Assembly: GCA_018873245.2 (NCBI GenBank)
Contig: JAEMBT020000009.1
Span: forward strand, 8,927,288-8,991,287
DNA from: Archegozetes longisetosus
Taxonomy: Eukaryota; Arthropoda; Arachnida; Sarcoptiformes; Trhypochthoniidae
Length of the DNA: 64,000 nucleotides
Reading direction: 5' to 3'
A program made the translations under genes and the position numbers. Below are positions 33,399-43,675 of the stretch, in pieces (within the stretch, counting starts at the first letter, position 1; each line of letters opens with the position of its first letter). Under the pieces are notes generated by a model, which was not told where the DNA came from, did no database searches, and saw only the letters and a list, made by a program, of their open reading frames with translations.

Positions 33399-35552
33399 GT
33401 GAAAATGTCGGAAATTAATAAATACGAAATTTTCAAAGAATTGAAATTAAATCAAGATTTCATCAGAAATATCAAAATTTTCTATGTTAACTATAAAAAT
33501 GTACTTATTGTTACAAATAATGACAAAGCATATGTTTTCGGTCGTAATAAATTTGGAGTTTTAGGCTTAGGTCATATGAGTGAAGTTAAAGAACTGCTTC
33601 TAAATGAAGACTTGAGTAATAAACAAATCATTGATTTCAAAAATGGCTGGTTTCATACAATTGCGCGTACCATTGATGGAAAAGTTTATTGTTGGGGTTG
33701 GAATTATCTTGGATTATTAGGGAATGAAAGTTATGATGGAAAGATATATAAACCAGAATTGAATCTATATTTGAGTGACAAAAATATTATTGATATTTGT
33801 TGTGGTTATGAGCATTCACTTGTTTTGACATTTGATGGTAAAGTTTATGCATGGGGTCATAATTATTATGGACAGATTGGGAATGGAAAGAATGATAATG
33901 TTTCAATTCCATATCTTGTGAATGGATTCAACGGAGAGAAAGTTAAGGCGATTGCGTGCGGTTTCAACCACTCAATGGTTTTAACAGAGAAAGGAAATGT
34001 ATTCAGTTGGGGTCAGAATAATTTTGGACAACTGGGTTTCAGAAAGTTGAAAGATGACTTAACAAATGTACCGAAGCTTATCGAAATTGATGAAACTATT
34101 GATAAAATAAGTTGTGGTTATGAACACAGTTTATTGCTATCATATGATGGAGATATTTATGTGTATGGTAGTAATTATCACGGGCAACTCGGAGATGAAG
34201 AAATTGAAGAGAAATATGAAACTCCTTTGAAACTAAAGAATGAAAACAAGTTCATCGACATCGCATCACATTCTGGTTATAGCATTTCAACAGCTTTATC
34301 AAAAGAAGGGATTATTTTCGTTTGGGGTCAATGTGGTGAGAAAGTAATAGAAAACCCCAAAGAATCTGATTTCAAGTCATTAAATGATATTTTTGCGAAT
34401 TATTTTCACATTACTTATAAAACTATTCATAGATTGGATGAATGTCTCGAAAATTTATTTTCACTGAAAAATAAGAAATACGAACTAAAGTTTGAAGAAA
34501 AAAGATTCATAGCTTCAGGTAATTTTGGGTCTGTTTGTGAAGTTTTAGATAAAGATTCGAAACAGTCATTTGCTATAAAGAAGATACAGTTTAGTGAAGA
34601 TCAAAAAGAGAAGGTTTGTAGAGAGACCAGAATTATTGCAAAGATTGACGCTAAATACGTTGTCGAATGTTACGATTTTTGGATTGAAGAAAATCACGAG
34701 AATCAAAATGATTCAGATTATTCACAAAAATCTCTTTTATTGTATATTCAAATGGAATTATGTTGGAAATCATTAAAAGAAGTCATTCAGATAGTTAATG
34801 GAGAACTCATTCAATATATACTAGAATCAGTGAACCCATTTGGTTATTATATTGCAAGCGAACTGTTTATCGAGATTTTAGAAGGTGTTGATTTTCTACA
34901 CAAACAAAATCCTCCCATAATTCACAGAGACTTAAAGCCTACGAATATTTTGGTTACACATGGCTTGAATGGTAGATTCATAAAACTAGCTGATTTTGGT
35001 TTAGCCACAATTCATCAATATGAGGGGCAATCGCACTCGAAATATACGGGAACGCGATTATATATCGCACCAGAAGTGATGAATTCGAAATACTATGATT
35101 CAAAAGCAGATGTTTACAGCTTAGGAATCATTGCTCAGGAGTTATTCCATATTGACATTAACAGGTATTTTTTTAAGATACATTTTAAAATTATTTGGGT
35201 TTTGCGATATTTCAATACATTTCCATTCATTGAAAGACCTGCTTTTCCTGCCATAAATCCTACTCTAAGGAGACAACACACGAAAATAGCTGAATTAATT
35301 GATAAAATGACGTCAAATAAGAAAAATTTGAGACCAAACTGCAGCGACATATTGAAAAATAAGAATTCATGGGCATTAAATTTACAACAATTGAAAAAAA
35401 TAGCACAAATTCAATTGAATGAACTCAAGTCTACAGATAAACGATTTCATTCGACATTCATTCAAATCAAACTTAAAAGTGAACCAACAATTTCAAGAAA
35501 TGAAAATAGTATTCAGAAAATCGTTACTCTATTTAATGACTTATTATCTTAA
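33399..35552 (+). CDS. RCC1-repeat/protein-kinase fusion
   Basis: Single uninterrupted frame of 717 residues. The N-terminal half has six visible RCC1 blades, with anchors at about 45-58 (VFGRNKFGVLGLGH), 97-108, 150-162, 203-213, 253-265 and a degenerate 306-312. The kinase domain spans about 365-655. It has glycine loop GNFGSV (374-379), ATP lysine K394, helix-C glutamate E409, catalytic HRDLKPTN (509-516), DFG (532-534), APE (557-559) and D571. All catalytic residues are present, so activity is expected. The block LLLYIQMELC resembles eIF2-alpha kinases of the PEK family, but no GCN2 or PERK regulatory domain is seen. NEK8 and NEK9 also pair a kinase with RCC1 repeats, with the kinase first; here the order is reversed. 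An RCC1 propeller could bind a small GTPase or scaffold the kinase; this is inference. A short intron near residues 587-612 is possible but not needed. Absence of introns would also fit a retrocopy. Confidence 0.85.
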   Translation: MKMSEINKYEIFKELKLNQDFIRNIKIFYVNYKNVLIVTNNDKAYVFGRNKFGVLGLGHMSEVKELLLNEDLSNKQIIDFKNGWFHTIARTIDGKVYCWGWNYLGLLGNESYDGKIYKPELNLYLSDKNIIDICCGYEHSLVLTFDGKVYAWGHNYYGQIGNGKNDNVSIPYLVNGFNGEKVKAIACGFNHSMVLTEKGNVFSWGQNNFGQLGFRKLKDDLTNVPKLIEIDETIDKISCGYEHSLLLSYDGDIYVYGSNYHGQLGDEEIEEKYETPLKLKNENKFIDIASHSGYSISTALSKEGIIFVWGQCGEKVIENPKESDFKSLNDIFANYFHITYKTIHRLDECLENLFSLKNKKYELKFEEKRFIASGNFGSVCEVLDKDSKQSFAIKKIQFSEDQKEKVCRETRIIAKIDAKYVVECYDFWIEENHENQNDSDYSQKSLLLYIQMELCWKSLKEVIQIVNGELIQYILESVNPFGYYIASELFIEILEGVDFLHKQNPPIIHRDLKPTNILVTHGLNGRFIKLADFGLATIHQYEGQSHSKYTGTRLYIAPEVMNSKYYDSKADVYSLGIIAQELFHIDINRYFFKIHFKIIWVLRYFNTFPFIERPAFPAINPTLRRQHTKIAELIDKMTSNKKNLRPNCSDILKNKNSWALNLQQLKKIAQIQLNELKSTDKRFHSTFIQIKLKSEPTISRNENSIQKIVTLFNDLLS

Positions 35553-35559
35553 TAAAAAT

Positions 35560-36620
35560 GGGTGAAATCATTATTAATACAAAATATTCAAAGAATTAAA
35601 AATAAAGATTTTATTAAAAGCACCAAATTTTGTTATTTTTTTGAAGATTATTGGAATACAAGTAGTGTAATTGCTTTCACAAACGACAATAAAACTTGTG
35701 TTTTCGCAATATTTTGAGATTTGGTTTTGATCACTAGATTAAACTAAAAGAGTTGTTTCTAAATGAAGATTTGAGTGATAAGCAAATTGAACTCAAGAAT
35801 AGTCGGCGTCATACAATTTTGCGCACATTTGACGGGAGAGATTATTGTCGAGGTTAGAATTCTAGTCGATTTTTAGGCAATGTAAGAAATGATTCTGAGA
35901 TATACAAAGGCTCCCAGATAATGATTTGCTGAGGGATCCACAGCAAAAGCTAAAAAAGATAGAGTAAAATTGATTCCATAATTAGATTCTACTTAAAAAT
36001 ACATTTAAAATAGTTTATTTCAATAACTAGTATGAAAGCCTTGAGCCTTAATTACAGCAATGATTCTCTCAGGATAATTAGATACCAAATTTGTAAATAA
36101 ATCCAACAGACACTTTTGTTGAGTTTGCTTGCAATCTATTTTCGATTAATAAAATCAGCGCCTGAATCTCTAGCTTCTTGATAAGTTATGCATTTTATTC
36201 GATCATAAAACTTTGATTATCTCTATTACTGACAAGATTGATCATAATTTGATAAAATGTTTTAAAGACTAATAAAAACAAATGACTATAAAGGTTTTGA
36301 TTATTTTTAGTGTTTTGTCCAAAAGGAGTGCAACATTTTTTCGAATTATTTTGAAAAAATAGATTTAATGCATTTTTTAAGTAGAATCCAAATATGAAAT
36401 CAATTTTATCCTAGCTCTCACAGTCATTGCTGTAAACCCCTAGCAAGTGATTATTTGGGACCCTTCATATATATAAACAGAATTAAGAGAACATTCAAGT
36501 GATACTAATATTATTGATATTTGTTTTAGTGCTTTCCATTCACTTTTATTTAAAATTGACTATAACCCTATATGCGAGTTTTTGTTATTTGTGATAAGAT
36601 TGGGAATGAAGATCTGAAAT
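35560..36620 (+). pseudogene. Decayed duplicate of the RCC1-kinase N-terminus
   Basis: Sequence from about 35,560 to 35,904 aligns with codons about 10-115 of the gene just upstream (for example TTTGAGTGATAAGCAAATTG, and a stretch equivalent to HTIARTIDGKVYCWG). The match resumes at 36,490-36,620 with the equivalent of NIIDICCGYEHSL through GQIGNG. Stops and frameshifts are frequent and the kinase half is absent. The two parts are separated by the 563-bp transposon at 35,905-36,467. The duplicate shows that this gene belongs to a small tandem family. Confidence 0.78.
35905..36467 (-). mobile_element. Non-autonomous Tc1-type element inside the RCC1-kinase pseudogene
   Basis: 563 bp with imperfect inverted repeats of about 95 bp: left CAAAGGCTCCCAGATAATGA, right complement TGAAGGGTCCCAAATAATCA, continuing through RTAAAATTGATTYCATA and GATTCTACTTAAAAA. 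TA lies on each side (35,903-35,904 and 36,468-36,469). The interior keeps only a Tc1 transposase C-terminus on the minus strand (LLDLFTNLVSNYPERIIAVI). It was deleted internally and must have depended on a helper. Confidence 0.8.
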
Positions 36621-37335
36621 GATAAATCCTGGTAGTTATCGATGCATAACTTTGAAAGCTTATCTTCCGCTGAAATAAAAACCAAATGATAGCGCACTCA
36701 AAATACACGATATAGTTCTTATTAAAACTGACCGACTCATTTCACCATTTAATTCATTTAAATAACGCTTATTGTAAGATTCACTCATTTTATAATTCTT
36801 AAATGTTTTATTAGAACTTTAAGTGAAGTGAAATTAATATATTAAGTGAAGTGTTTACTTCAATACTATGCAATACTTCAAACTAAGCGCATACCTGCAG
36901 TTAACACAGTTTTCCTTTGAGGAATTAAGTATATCAGGAATGCGAACCATTAATCTCTATGCAAACAACACTATGATTAAATTGAAATTTTTTCGAAAAC
37001 TTTACATTTGATCATGTGCTGAAAATGTCATAGATTATTATTTAGGATATAATGCATCAATTTATGAAAAAAATCTAAAAAACCATATAACTGCCCACAA
37101 CTCATTATTGGATTTCAGAGTTCAATTGTTAGTTTAAATGAAATGATGCTTAAATTTGTTTGCGATATAGATCTTATATTTCGTTGTTCAGCCTTTTTAC
37201 TAATTTAACAATTTTATTTATAGTCAAATTAGTAAAATGACTTAAGCTCTTATTTTAATTAAATTAAAATATTAAGATAAAATGAATACAATCGATCTTA
37301 TATCACTAGTCTTGAGATTACACATGAGCCCTGAA
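36621..37335. other. Intergenic, distal upstream of receptor copy 3
   Basis: From about 37.15 kb the sequence is homologous to 845-1010 and to the inverted upstream region of copy 2 near 30.7-30.8 kb. No gene is seen. Confidence 0.35.
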
Positions 37336-37540
37336 TAGAGTGACTAGACCTCCAGGAATTGTACTCTGACTCCAGCCACTAAGAGCTTGAAATTACAAAC
37401 CTCAGTAATTAAACTCTGAATTATACACACAAAGTTTAGTTCCTGGAATTTACAATCTCAAGGAAAACACGCTCCTGGAGGCTGAACTCAAAGTACGACC
37501 CCTGGAGACTCAAAGTCATTTCTGGAGGTCTGGTCACCCT
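37336..37540. mobile_element. 205-bp MITE with 9-bp target duplication
   Basis: Inverted ends AGAGTGACTAGACCTCCAG and (complement) AGGGTGACCAGACCTCCAG. The direct repeats AGCCCTGAA (37,327-37,335) and AGCCTTGAA (37,541-37,549) flank it. The paralogous segment at about 1011-1019 has a single AGTTTTGAA and no insert. The interior repeats CTCCTGGA-like motifs. A 9-bp duplication would suit a MULE-type mobiliser, but the family is not certain. Confidence 0.75.
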
Positions 37541-37689
37541 AGCCTTGAAAGTTTTTGACATTTGACATTTTATAAGAATAAAATTATTAAAGAAATTTCA
37601 TATATCTAAATTGGATTAATACCTCAAATATATGTAATTCAAAAATAGTATCATAAAGCTGAAAAATCGGTCGATATTTGTCATTAAAA

Positions 37690-37912
37690 TCTATATGATG
37701 CCTTCTGAATATAAGTCAATTAGGTGACATCTCTGAGTATACACTCAATATGTGCCGCATTATAATCAATATGCCCTGAAATTCATTTTCAAGTCTTATT
37801 ATATCAACTTTATCAGACTTAGAGCAAAATATAATTAGATTTTAAATTATTGATGTATTGCTATGACAGCACCTGAAAAGTGACAACAAACATCAAAATA
37901 TTACCAAAATAC
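37690..37912 (+). promoter_or_regulatory. Conserved upstream block of receptor copy 3
   Basis: Plus-strand counterpart of 16,430-16,625 and 30,258-30,470. It contains GATGTATTGCTATGACAGCA at about 37,853-37,872, and near the distal end a block with TCAATTAGGTGACATCTCTG. It is the best candidate for receptor promoter or enhancer sequence because copy 3 is intact. Confidence 0.42.
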
Positions 37913-38068
37913 AAGTATCATAAACAGTCCTAAAGAAAATTTTACCTATTTCAAAGTAAGTGTTGATCCAAGAATGAATCATTTCAATGTAGCTGAAATA
38001 ATGACTACTGTAATAAAAATTTCTTAATATTTCTAGAATGAAGAATGAAATTTTAGCACAAATCTAGC

Positions 38069-40633
38069 ATGGGTTTGATGAATGCACATAAAATAGCATT
38101 TATTCTCTTGCTTTCGCCGTTGATTACAACGAATATAGAGGCCATAAATGATATCTGCGTGCACTTTCCTGAGTATCAGATAATGAATTTCGGTCGTAAT
38201 AAGAATGACAATACAACGGAAGTGATTTCATTCTTGGATTCTTGGAGTCCACCACACCTTTTCACTCCCTCATCTAAAATTTGTGGACCTTTCGCCAAAA
38301 TTCTTGTAGAATTATCAAAACAATACGGCTATAGGTATAAAGATTTTTCCTTATAAAACAAAAACGAAATATAGTTTATATGTTCAGTATTTCTAAAATA
38401 GATCTTGACCTGTAAAAGTAGATTAAAACATCTAAAAATTACGATTGATTAAGTTTAAATTCGTTGAAATATTAATTCATAAGACAGAAATATTTTCGTT
38501 ACTTTGAAACTAGTTTTTTAACACTGTTTATTCCAGCATAAAGAGAATTCCTTATCCTAGAGACATGAGTAAATTATTTGAAACTCTAGTGAGCGAAAAA
38601 TGGTCTGTAATTCTGTTCCCAATAACACCATCGATGTATGAAAAAGGATCAGAACTTAAATTAGCAGGAATGGGAGTCTTGAGTCGACCACTGGGCATTC
38701 AATCTGACGGACATATTCTATCCAAGTTACATCCGGGAAAACGAAATGTATTTGAGTTCATACATGGATTTGAGACTTCGGTTTGGATCGCGCTCTTATT
38801 CAGCATACTTCTCATACCGTTAGCCTTGTCTTTGGTAAAGAAGACGTTCTCAGATTACATGAAGGATCTTTGGAAGTACACTTATTTAATACTATCGGAT
38901 ACTCCTCGATTTCCTACATCTTCTACTCAAAGATTCATTATTACATTCTGGTTATTGGGCTGCACCGTACTGCTTGCTGGATATGCTGGTGTTATAACAG
39001 AATTCTTCTTAACAAGAGTTCCAGATGATGTGATTGATTCGTGGGAAGACCTTCACAATAGAAAAGATCTGAAAATCGTTACTATGGAAGGCACTGTTAT
39101 TCAAGAGTTTGCCGAAAAAGAATGTGACACGAATGAAATGGCGGCAGATTTCAAATCAAGAATGGAAGTCAATAGAGTATCAGGACTAACACCTGAAAAT
39201 GTTAGAGATTCATTATATGGACACGATGACCTCGCCGTTTCGTTTTACAATTATTTCTTAGAAAATTGCCATTTTTGGTTACCTAAGGGATTCGATAAGG
39301 CTAAATGTGAGAAATTTCATGTCTCTAAATATGGAGGAGTTACAATTCCATATTTTTTGGCACTCTCTTATCAAATGAGTACTAAATCGAGAGAAGATCT
39401 GAATAAAATGTGAGTTATATATTCAATTTCTATATTGAGAATATTATTTTACTCGAATATATACATATAGTGAATCAAGACTGTTAATATACGGTTCGAA
39501 AGTTTTACTAATAAGAATTATTAAACTCCAACTAAAATAAATGTATACCCAACTTAAAGAGTAGAATATAAAGAGTAAGGATGGAATTTCCGTTGGGTAA
39601 TAGCAATTTCTATCTTAAAAATTCCTGCAGTGCATTTTGAAGACTCAAAAACTTAATGACTTCTAGACCAGTGATAAAGTGACGATTTAGTGCATGCGCT
39701 CGTGCGTGTGTGTATCCGTGTGTGGAGGTAAGAGCACGTAACCTCTTTGTGATTCTCCCCGGCTAACACAAAGAATCTGCACGTTTAAATCTGCTATATT
39801 TGGTTCCGAAAGAGACTTGTATCTTCGGTACCAGAATTCCTAAACCTTTAAGAGTGAGATCACAAGATTCGACTCTATAAGTTTCATCGGTTGATGCCCA
39901 TGTTAAAGGACTATGGACCCTAGAGTCAGGAGTCAGATCCTAAAGGCCCTTGGGCCTTAGCCCCTGATGAGATGTTTTATTTATTGATTAGAAAATTTAT
40001 CTAAAACTAGAATCTCGGGAACCCATTGCATCCAGTGTTCTATAATTCCACCTTCGTAACCATGTCTCAAGGAGCGCACCCAGTCCTATTTGATTTAAGT
40101 ACAGAGTACAAATGTATTAGAATATCATATATTGACAACTCACTGAGAAGTGTTGATTTGTCCATCTAATTCGTGATTAGTGGTAATAGCTTTGTTAGAA
40201 ATGTATAAGCTGAACATTTATATTGTGTAAGAATTTCTTAAAAAGTTCCTACATTGCGTGAGTTATAAGTTTTCAGTACAAATATATTGCATCAATAATT
40301 TTGTAAAAAATAAGCCTCGCAGTATTTAAAAATTCATTTTCATAATGTGTAATAAATATATTTACATAGTTATCAAAATATAGATAAGTAAATTTCCGAT
40401 TATATCATAGAATCTCGCGATCCATTGAATCTGGACTTTACGAAAGATGGTTAACTGAATCGAAAAATCTTAGAGGACTATACAATCCTGAATACCATCA
40501 TACTCGTACATCCAAAGTTAATTCTGAAGTTATTCGTCTAGAATCTATTTCAGGAGTTTTCATCATTTTGTTTATTGGAATAGCCATTTCGATTGTGGTG
40601 TTCATTACAGAAGTAGCACACCGATCGGTATAA
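38069..40633 (+). CDS. Ionotropic receptor copy 3 (iGluR-like chemosensory type), intact
   Basis: Ligand-gated cation channel of the ionotropic glutamate receptor superfamily, lacking the large amino-terminal domain, as chemosensory IRs do. Exons are 38,069-38,334, 38,537-39,409 and 40,411-40,633 (GT-AG; introns 202 bp and 1.0 kb), giving 453 residues. A signal peptide ends near NIEA (about residue 27). M1 lies at about 171-190 (VWIALLFSILLIPLALSLV) and the pore region and M3 at about 205-243 (SSTQRFIITFWLLGC, then AGYAGV, comparable to the iGluR SYTANL region). The second ligand-binding half starts at SWEDLHNRKDLKIVT. The last helix is at about 425-447. No lesions were found. It sits in opposite orientation to copies 1 and 2. 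The ligand is unknown; soluble chemical cues are the usual inference for such receptors. Confidence 0.87.
39655..39995. other. GC-richer insert in intron 2 of receptor copy 3
   Basis: Base composition rises and short GT repeats (GTGCGTGTGTGTATCC) appear compared with the flanking intron. The segment is not found in the corresponding introns of copies 1 and 2. There is no A or B box and no coding frame. It is probably an inserted repeat of unknown class. Confidence 0.3.
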
Positions 40634-41210
40634 ATTTATCATTAAAACACTTAAACCGCATTTCTCAATTTTTTAAGATATTTTTTCTTATTCTAAAAAA
40701 TTAAATTGCTAAAATCAAAAGTTATTATTGATTGAACAGTTTTAAATGATGGTATATATTGTCTATGTGTTATCACATTTATGAATGAAGATGTTATATT
40801 GAAACTGTATCTGATATTGCAATGTATTTTATTTCATTGATAGAATCAAAGTTAAAGTATCTGTAAGGACCACCTGTAAGAAACTCAGTATTTATTAATA
40901 TGACTTAATCTTTAAACTTAAAATTCAAGCTCGAATAAACAGAACATATCTGATAAATATGGCAAGAACTTAACGAAATCCAATGCGAATCTTTACTTTT
41001 TCCAATGTTTCCTTCATTAGTTTTAAAATCAATTTTTAGTCTTAAAAAATTATATTTATTTTATTTATGATTAATAATCTCATCCTTTAATCTATGGTTC
41101 CATTATCACTAAACTTGTCATGTATTCAATAAAGTCCACCCAAAGTAATGTGTAAACGAAATTATTGTCCATTGCTCGTTTGATCAATAGTTAAATTGCT
41201 AGTAAAGCAA
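40634..41210. other. Receptor copy 3 3' flank
   Basis: The first 80 bp or so align with the complement of the 3' flanks of copies 1 and 2 (shared TTATTCTAAAAAATTAAATT). The remainder is AT-rich with nothing recognised. Confidence 0.4.
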
Positions 41211-41745
41211 TAGTGTCAATAATACAGTTACTACATTGAGCTGCCAGCTCAGCTCAGTTCAGCTCAACGAGTAATAATTTATGGAATTTATTATAGTTAC
41301 TATTTCTTAAACGATTGCTTGATAGAAATTTGATATTTTCTATGATATAGCTATAAATAATATGCTTATAGTCAAATGAGGTTTAGTTTAAATGAAATAT
41401 TTTGCAATAATAGCCCACATAAAGCGGTTTTTAAATGTTTTAACTTTAAGTTAGAACTAAATACTGAATAATTCAGTTCAAAAGAAATTTAGTGTGTTTG
41501 AACTCAATGTTTAAATACTTTGATTCGGAGTAAACATTAATTTAATGATTTGATATTTTAATTACTCATAATTTTAAGTAACAAAATATTGAAATCTAGA
41601 CCATTTAAAACTCTTAGACTAAAATTTCTTACTTTTTAACCATCTTTCAGTGCTTCTAATAAATATTAAAGTGTTTCACAAAAAATCTCAATTTATCAAT
41701 CAGCTCAGCTCAAGCTCAAAGTAACTGAGCTGATGTCTATCACTA
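41211..41745. mobile_element. Possible hAT-type MITE with AGCTC-rich ends
   Basis: Both ends start TAGTG and contain CAGTTAC, then TTGAGCT and several GAGCTCAGCT motifs in inverted orientation. This is similar in style to the 117-bp element at 19.3 kb. No matching 8-bp flanks were found, so the boundaries are provisional. Confidence 0.35.
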
Positions 41746-41759
41746 GTTATAGTGACAAC

Positions 41760-42227
41760 CATCGATCAATCAATTAATTTTCCAATGATTCAAATTAACT
41801 TAGATTCAGTTTTCTAATTCAGAAAGGTTAGAGTAGAACAGATTATCTAATTATGAAAAAAACTAACTTAACCGGATATAGTTTGAGAAATACAATCGTT
41901 CCCGTACAATAATAAAGGAAGGTCACCAACAATGTTTCGAATACCAAAGAAAAATTCAAAACATGATTTCTGCAATACACCTCTAATGATTAATGTAATT
42001 ACTCATTTATTTTGATCAATGATTACCTCATTTCCAGATCAAATTGATACCCATTCTTGCCCATAAGAGTCTTCCAAATCATTGATGTACTTAGAATCCC
42101 ATTTCTCTCTCAGTTTAAACAAGTAATCCGTTTTGAATCCATATTCAGCCATAACTACGAAATACGCGAAAATCCTGCAGCCGCCTGAATCATTCCTATC
42201 ATACCATAAGTCAATGAGATTATTCTT
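41760..42227 (-). pseudogene. Na+/K+-ATPase alpha fragment (3' exons)
   Basis: Diverged copy of about 59,050-59,700. It contains the equivalents of exon 10 (about 41,880-41,985) and part of exon 8 (about 42,061-42,225), joined by a deletion that removes exon 9. The exon 8 part has lost one A in the run before TCCTGCAG, shifting the frame. On the right it joins directly to the gustatory-receptor relic. The intact gene lies about 17 kb away. Confidence 0.85.
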
Positions 42228-42243
42228 CTAAAGAAATGGTAGA

Positions 42244-42916
42244 TCTGACTAAATATATCAAGTTTGCTATTGTAACCAATAATAAGTTATGAAATAGAAA
42301 TATGAATCTTCTGAAATTCTTACACCCACACCATTTTACAACCGTCAATATTAGATCAGCACCCGCAAAATATCATTGCGGATATCCGTAAAACACCCGC
42401 AATTAACCGCATTTCAATATCTTTATTAAACCTGAATTCAGACATTGCGAAATTCTTTCGTATTTAAAATATTACCTAAATTATTTTTTTGCAATATCCA
42501 AAATGTATCTAATGAATAGCAATTTATCGACTTTATCTAGATTTACATGTGATCTCCTATTTATTAGTGTTAATCTAGCGTAATTAAAAATTCCGTTCAC
42601 TCGACAAATTGGCTGCAAGTGTGGCGAACAATCGTTTTAATATTGTATTTGCACTCAATCTTATTGCACAATTTCAATGGGGGTATTCTATTGAGTAAAA
42701 TTACACCCACATCCGCTAAATCATGAGGATATCCGCAAACAACCGTGGGTGTGGGTTTGAGATGCACATGTCTATTATGAAATTAGTTCTTTTTATTCGA
42801 TCCATTTTGGAAAAGAAATAAACCCATCGAATATAAACGAGGTCCTGCAAAGTGACCAACAATTCTAAGGGTAATATTTTTTAAGGATCGAAACCACTTT
42901 CTATATTCAATACCAT
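42244..42916 (-). pseudogene. Gustatory-receptor-like relic (exon 1 start), split by a MITE
   Basis: The minus strand from 42,914-42,916 (ATG) reads MVLNIESGFDP, then a stop, then KILPLELLVT, matching the first 20 codons of the intact receptors. Further frame damage follows. Similarity runs to 42,784, is interrupted by a 480-bp element, and resumes at 42,295-42,244 with codons about 48-64. The rest of the gene is missing. Its promoter region (42,917-43,076 and 43,676-43,720) is also split by an insertion. Confidence 0.8.
42296..42775. mobile_element. 480-bp hAT-type MITE in the receptor relic
   Basis: Identical 8-bp flanks TATGAAAT (42,288-42,295 and 42,776-42,783) mark the target duplication. 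The ends carry inverted ACACCCACA / TGTGGGTGT motifs next to AT-rich tips. The interior has repeated CCGCAA/GCGGATATCC motifs. A related element lies at 48,219-48,792. Confidence 0.75.
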
Positions 42917-43076
42917 TCAGTTTTCAGTTTTAAAATAAAATTATCAAATTAGATAAATATACAAATATATCGAAGTGCTCTGAAATGATATAAAAAAATG
43001 TGAGAAGATTATTGAGTTTACTATAATTTTATAGATATTTTTTCAATGAATTCATGATAAGAGCTAATCAAACTTA

Positions 43077-43675
43077 CAAGCACACTTATGATGTGCCAGA
43101 AATGATTTAGGAAATGATATATATTTTTGAAAAATACCCATTGAGACAAAGTCAAGGGTATATGTCATTCACTCACCAAATGAGGTCCAAGACCCGAATT
43201 TGTTTCCCTGTGTCCTAGACTCCTAAGTATGGTGTCGCTAGACTCATTATGACAAGGATTTCAAATAATTTATTGGTAACTTCTGCCTCATCTGGAGTGG
43301 CCTCCGAAGCGTAGTCACCATTTTTGGCCCTGAAAAGGACCGTTAAATGAGCGTAAACACCTTTCGGGGAAATCATGTTTGCTTCGTAGAAGACTAGACA
43401 CGGATTGTTTAAGAGTAATTCGATAAGAGTCTATTTCGAGGATCTTTAGTTTTCCGAAGCTTTACATATTATGTGTCTTTGCAAAGTACTCGTCAAGGTG
43501 AGTTCAATGAAACTATACTTAGGGGTTTAGGATGTAGGGGGACAAAGTTGGGTCTAGGACTCTAGGGCTTCATTTAGGGAGTGAATGGCGCATATACCGT
43601 TGATTTTATCTCAATGAATACTTTTCAAAAATATATATCGATTCCCAAAATATTTCCGGCACATCATGTTCCTTG
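43077..43675. mobile_element. 599-bp MITE in the receptor-relic promoter
   Basis: Long inverted repeats (about 110 bp) begin CAAGCACACTTATGATGTGCC on the left and CAAGGAACATGATGTGCC on the right (complement). Flanking TTA occurs on both sides (43,074-43,076 and 43,676-43,678). The equivalent promoter sequences of the two intact receptors run uninterrupted through this site. The TTA duplication suits PIF/Harbinger, or TA for Tc1/mariner. No transposase remains. Confidence 0.75.

Noticed and set aside
33399-35552. Simple NEK8/NEK9 orthologue
   Set aside because: The domain order is reversed, and the kinase insert with LYIQMELC fits the PEK branch better than NEK.
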